Positions 61,257 through 64,000 of a stretch of 64,000 nt of DNA are shown here, one piece after another (position 1 is the stretch's first letter; every line of letters starts with the position of its first letter). Both the position numbers and the translations under genes were made by a program. The notes under the pieces are model-generated. The model was not told the origin of the DNA. It saw only the letters and a list, made by a program, of their open reading frames with translations, and ran no database searches. Source of the DNA: Bacteroidales bacterium UBA5833 (GTDB lineage: Bacteria > Bacteroidota > Bacteroidia > Bacteroidales > Lentimicrobiaceae); contig DJGZ01000017.1 in NCBI GenBank assembly GCA_002433025.1, positions 1-64,000 of the forward strand. The letters run 5' to 3'.

Positions 61257-62136
61257 AAAGAAAGCCCTTGGCCGGGGCCTGAGTGCCATTCTTGAAAGCC
61301 CGGAAACCGACATCACCTCCAGTGATATCTCGGGCAATTTTGTCGCGGGGGCCATCGCCTCCCTTCCACTCAGCCAGATTGAAGCCAATCCCTTTCAACC
61401 GCGTGAAGATTTTGACCAGGAAGCCCTGAACGAACTGGCAGCCTCCATCAAGGAACAGGGCATTATCCAGCCCATCACCGTCAGAAAAATGGGGTATGAC
61501 AAGTACCAGCTTATCTCAGGAGAGAGAAGACTGAAAGCCTCCAAACTGGCCGGAATGGATGAAATCCCCTGTTACATCCGCATTGCAAACGACCAGCAGA
61601 TGCTCGAGATGGCCCTGGTAGAGAATATACAACGCGAAAGCCTTAACGCCCTCGAAATCGCCATCAGTTATCAGCGCCTGATCGAAGAGTGCGAACTTAC
61701 CCAGGAAGAACTGAGCCAGCGTGTCGGCAAGAACCGGACAACAGTAACCAACTATATCCGTTTGCTCAAACTGCCCGCTGAATTGCAGGTGGCTATCCGG
61801 GACAATAAAATTTCGATGGGTCATGCCCGGGCTTTAATAAGCATTGATGACGAACAAACGCAGGTAGCGATCCTGAAGAATATCATCACCAAAGATCTAT
61901 CCGTCAGGGAAGTTGAAGAGATTGTCCGTAACCTGAACAAACAACCTGCAGCGCGCAAGGAGACGCCGGCAAGGGAATTGCCCCGTGAAATTGAAACGAT
62001 CCGTGAAAATATTGCGGGAAAACTTGACACAAAAGTTAATGTCACCCTGAACCAGAAAGGCAAAGGAAATATCGTAATCAGTTTCAATTCGCAAAAACAT
62101 CTCGAACGAATACTTGCAGAACTGCTTTCACGTTAA
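61246..62136 (+). CDS. parB: Chromosome partitioning protein ParB
   Basis: A 296-residue ParB. The N-terminal motif MNPKKKALGRGLSAILE is diagnostic. The CTPase part has PFQPREDF and SGERRLKASKLAG; the helix-turn-helix is LSQRVGKNRTTVTNYIRLLKLP. A C-terminal dimerisation region ends KHLERILAELL. ATG 61246 is preferred over an earlier in-frame ATG 61234, as it gives the standard start. No parS site was recognised in the window. Confidence 0.96.
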   Translation: MNPKKKALGRGLSAILESPETDITSSDISGNFVAGAIASLPLSQIEANPFQPREDFDQEALNELAASIKEQGIIQPITVRKMGYDKYQLISGERRLKASKLAGMDEIPCYIRIANDQQMLEMALVENIQRESLNALEIAISYQRLIEECELTQEELSQRVGKNRTTVTNYIRLLKLPAELQVAIRDNKISMGHARALISIDDEQTQVAILKNIITKDLSVREVEEIVRNLNKQPAARKETPARELPREIETIRENIAGKLDTKVNVTLNQKGKGNIVISFNSQKHLERILAELLSR

Positions 62137-62158
62137 TAATACACTAAGCAGGCCGGGT

Positions 62159-62788
62159 ATGTATAAACCGTTCCATAAAACTGACTTCTGCAATATAAAA
62201 ACAACCGCACTGGCTGCGGTTTTCTTCGTTTTTATAACAATTGTCGGCTGCCCGGCTGCCGCGCAGGAAGATGCCATGTACTTCCCGCCGAAGAAAACGA
62301 TGGACAACGACACGCTGGTCAGGGCCCTGCACTCCCCGCACAAAGCGACCATCTATTCACTGGCATTACCCGGCCTTGGACAGGCCTACAACAGGAAATA
62401 CTGGAAAATCCCCCTTATCTACGCAGGGTTCGGCTATCTCGGGTATTCGATTAAAATTAATAATGATGAGGTGAAGAAATTCACCGAAGCTTACCGTTAT
62501 GTCTCCAATGGTGAAACATATCCGACTGACAATGCATATGTAACACGATATCCGAATACCAGCGATCTGCTCCGGGGACGGGACTTTTACAGAAGGCGGG
62601 TTGAATTAAATATTATTTACAGTGCTGCCTGGTACATCCTGAATGTGATTGATGCCGCGGTGGATGCGCATTTTTTTGATTATGACATTTCCGACGACCT
62701 TACCCTCAGGATTGAGCCGGCGATTATCAGTCCATACAGCCCGGGCCTTCAGGGAGCCTCGGGTGTGAGACTCAGTATGAATTTCTGA
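62159..62788 (+). CDS. DUF5683 membrane protein
   Basis: A 209-residue protein. The hydrophobic signal (TTALAAVFFVFITIVG) is followed by SPHKATIYSLALPGLGQAYNRKYWKIPLIYAGFGYLGYSI, split here by context, which is the DUF5683 hallmark. Three or four hydrophobic segments. Unknown function, but it sits between parB and dapB in Bacteroidetes generally. The start is ATG 62159, 22 bp after parB. Confidence 0.85.
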   Translation: MYKPFHKTDFCNIKTTALAAVFFVFITIVGCPAAAQEDAMYFPPKKTMDNDTLVRALHSPHKATIYSLALPGLGQAYNRKYWKIPLIYAGFGYLGYSIKINNDEVKKFTEAYRYVSNGETYPTDNAYVTRYPNTSDLLRGRDFYRRRVELNIIYSAAWYILNVIDAAVDAHFFDYDISDDLTLRIEPAIISPYSPGLQGASGVRLSMNF

Positions 62789-62805
62789 CTTTAAATCTGA
62801 CGAAA

Positions 62806-63528
62806 TTGAAGATTGCATTATCAGGATATGGCAAAATGGGCCATGAAGTTGAGAAAGCCGCGGTTGCAAGAGGTCACGGGATCCTTATTGCCATCGACAC
62901 GCCTGACGGCTGGAATTCTGCCGTAAAGTTGCTGGAGTCCTGTGATGCCGTGATTGACTTCAGCACTCCGGCTGCCGCAGCCATGGCTGTAAACCGGTGC
63001 TTCGACCTTGGCATTCCGGTAGTTTCGGGAACCACCGGCTGGGCCGATGGCCTCAGCGCAGCAATTCAGCGCTGCCTGTCGGGCAATCACTCCTTTTTCC
63101 ATGCACCGAATTTCAGCATAGGCGTCAATATCTTTTTTGAAATAAACAGGCAACTGGCCCAACTGATGAATCCTTACAGCACTTATCGTGCTGCCATTCA
63201 TGAAATTCATCATATTTATAAAAAAGATGCTCCGAGTGGCACGGCCATTGCATTGGCTGACGGTATTCTTGAAGCGAATCAGGCCTACCACCGGTGGGTC
63301 AGTGGCCCAAGCGCAAATCCCGGTGAGCTGGAAGTTAGCAGCGAACGGACCGGCGAGATTCCGGGCACGCATATTGTCAGCTGGTCTTCGGCCACCGACG
63401 ACATTGAAATAAAACATACCGCCCGCAACAGGGAGGGTTTTGCCCTGGGAGCCGTACTTGCCGCCGAATGGTTACGCAGACGTAAAGGGTTTTTCGGCAT
63501 GGCGGATTTGCTTGGGAATAAACCTTAA
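62806..63528 (+). CDS. dapB: 4-hydroxy-tetrahydrodipicolinate reductase
   Basis: A 240-residue DapB in the lysine/diaminopimelate pathway. The start is TTG 62806 (TTG AAG ATT GCA), which yields MKIALSGYGKMGHEVE, the normal Rossmann start; no ATG is in frame upstream. VISGTTGW-like VVSGTTGW, HHIYKKDAPSGTA (with the catalytic Lys) and the His pair EIHHIYK are present. The protein is slightly shorter than the E. coli enzyme. It precedes lepB by 67 bp. Confidence 0.95.
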   Translation: MKIALSGYGKMGHEVEKAAVARGHGILIAIDTPDGWNSAVKLLESCDAVIDFSTPAAAAMAVNRCFDLGIPVVSGTTGWADGLSAAIQRCLSGNHSFFHAPNFSIGVNIFFEINRQLAQLMNPYSTYRAAIHEIHHIYKKDAPSGTAIALADGILEANQAYHRWVSGPSANPGELEVSSERTGEIPGTHIVSWSSATDDIEIKHTARNREGFALGAVLAAEWLRRRKGFFGMADLLGNKP

Positions 63529-63595
63529 CTCAATAAAAAACCTTAATATTGCACCACGCACTGTCCGTTAACGGCAGGTCATCAAGAAGAAATCT

Positions 63596-64000
63596 ATGTC
63601 ACCAGCACTAATCCTGATCATTCTGATCATTTTCTTTCCGGCACTTTTATGGAAAACATTCGGACACGCCGGGCATCCGGAATGGAAATCCATTGTTCCC
63701 ATATACAATTATTATATCTGGCTTCAGATTATCAATAAACCGCTCTGGTGGTTTGTTTTCCTGGTTATGCCGTTTATCAACGCCTTTATGGTCATGCTGA
63801 TGGTGGTTGAGACCCTGAAATGCTACAAAATTCACAGCCTCGGACAACAGGCGCTGGCCGTTGTATTTCCGGTTGTTTATCTTCCCTGGCTGGGCCTGAA
63901 AAAGGAAAAAGACTATACCGTTCCGGCAGACCGGGTCAGGATTAAGAAGACCGCCCTGCGCGAATGGGTGGATGCCATTATCTTCGCGGTGATCGCGGCC
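63596..64000 (+). CDS. lepB: Signal peptidase I, N-terminal part (cut by window edge)
   Basis: The frame starts at ATG 63596 and remains open to the last base (135 codons). The first 100 residues are membrane segments (ALILIILIIFFPALLWK, WWFVFLVMPFINAFMVML) of a DUF5684 type, which leads signal peptidase I in Bacteroidetes. The visible end LREWVDAIIFAVIAA is the start of the LepB catalytic domain. The Ser/Lys dyad would lie beyond the window. It is the fifth gene of the parA-parB-DUF5683-dapB cluster. Confidence 0.8.
   Translation, partial: MSPALILIILIIFFPALLWKTFGHAGHPEWKSIVPIYNYYIWLQIINKPLWWFVFLVMPFINAFMVMLMVVETLKCYKIHSLGQQALAVVFPVVYLPWLGLKKEKDYTVPADRVRIKKTALREWVDAIIFAVIAA

Noticed and set aside
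62126..62134. CTTTCACG at the end of parB as a parS site
   Set aside because: Half-site only, inside coding sequence, with no palindromic partner.

Overview
The window is chromosomal DNA of an anaerobic, fermentative member of the Bacteroidetes (probably Bacteroidales or a close relative). The evidence is a type IX secretion protein (PorQ), a TonB-dependent receptor with a carboxypeptidase-D-like N-terminal domain, Bacteroidetes-type promoters (TTTG, about 19-20 bp, TAnnTTTG), few Shine-Dalgarno sites, and two syntenic blocks I recognise from that phylum: nusB/DUF1573/yajC/ybbR/coaE and parA/parB/DUF5683/dapB/lepB. Strict or facultative anaerobiosis is inferred from two NAD-linked [FeFe]-hydrogenase gene sets. 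No rRNA, CRISPR array, prophage or intact insertion sequence was seen.

Layout. 1-880: noncoding, with a terminator-like hairpin and seven copies of a palindromic repeat (GACTCC-N3-GGAGTC) in both orientations. 881-7746: diacylglycerol kinase, a BadF-type sugar kinase, a secreted serine hydrolase, MsrB, DUF456, a split transketolase and TruA. 7865-20170: the centrepiece. A compact hydC-hydB-hydA operon (7982-11543) is followed by a ten-gene operon (11808-20170) holding two DRTGG-domain proteins, two GHKL ATPase proteins, a putative sensory [FeFe]-hydrogenase (HydS), a PHP-domain protein, an HndB-like ferredoxin and a second, larger hydB-hydA-hydC set. Both operons have paired 18-bp palindromes close to the Rex (NADH/NAD+ sensor) operator, placed against recognisable promoters.

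20339-35216: sucC, a CBM9-like/DUF5916 outer-membrane protein, a LolD-like ATPase, a 1176-residue protein made of about 18 repeats of 57 residues, a class V aminotransferase, a metallophosphoesterase, a fused LeuC-LeuD type hydro-lyase and a lipoprotein. 35359-35639: tRNA-Ser(GCT) and tRNA-Pro(TGG), each with its own terminator. 35914-45492: TonB receptor with a His-rich partner, an Ntn-type amide hydrolase, a pseudouridine synthase, a two-domain glycosyltransferase, a 2-oxoacid dehydrogenase E2, a DnaQ-like exonuclease and DUF721. 45569-58969 is almost all minus strand: membrane protein, FAH hydrolase, recF, ispH, porQ, aconitase, an SH3-like protein, coaE, ybbR, yajC, DUF1573, a GNAT acetyltransferase and nusB. 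59749-64000 is plus strand: DUF3276, parA, parB, DUF5683, dapB and the start of lepB, which is cut by the window edge.

Working model. The two HydABC-like complexes would oxidise NADH, perhaps with reduced ferredoxin, to make H2. Rex would release both operons when NADH rises. The proteins encoded between them (HydS, GHKL ATPases, DRTGG pair, PHP protein) look like an H2- or redox-sensing signalling module whose output is unknown; this is the best candidate for an under-described system. Functional assignments rest on motifs read by eye, since no database search could be run.
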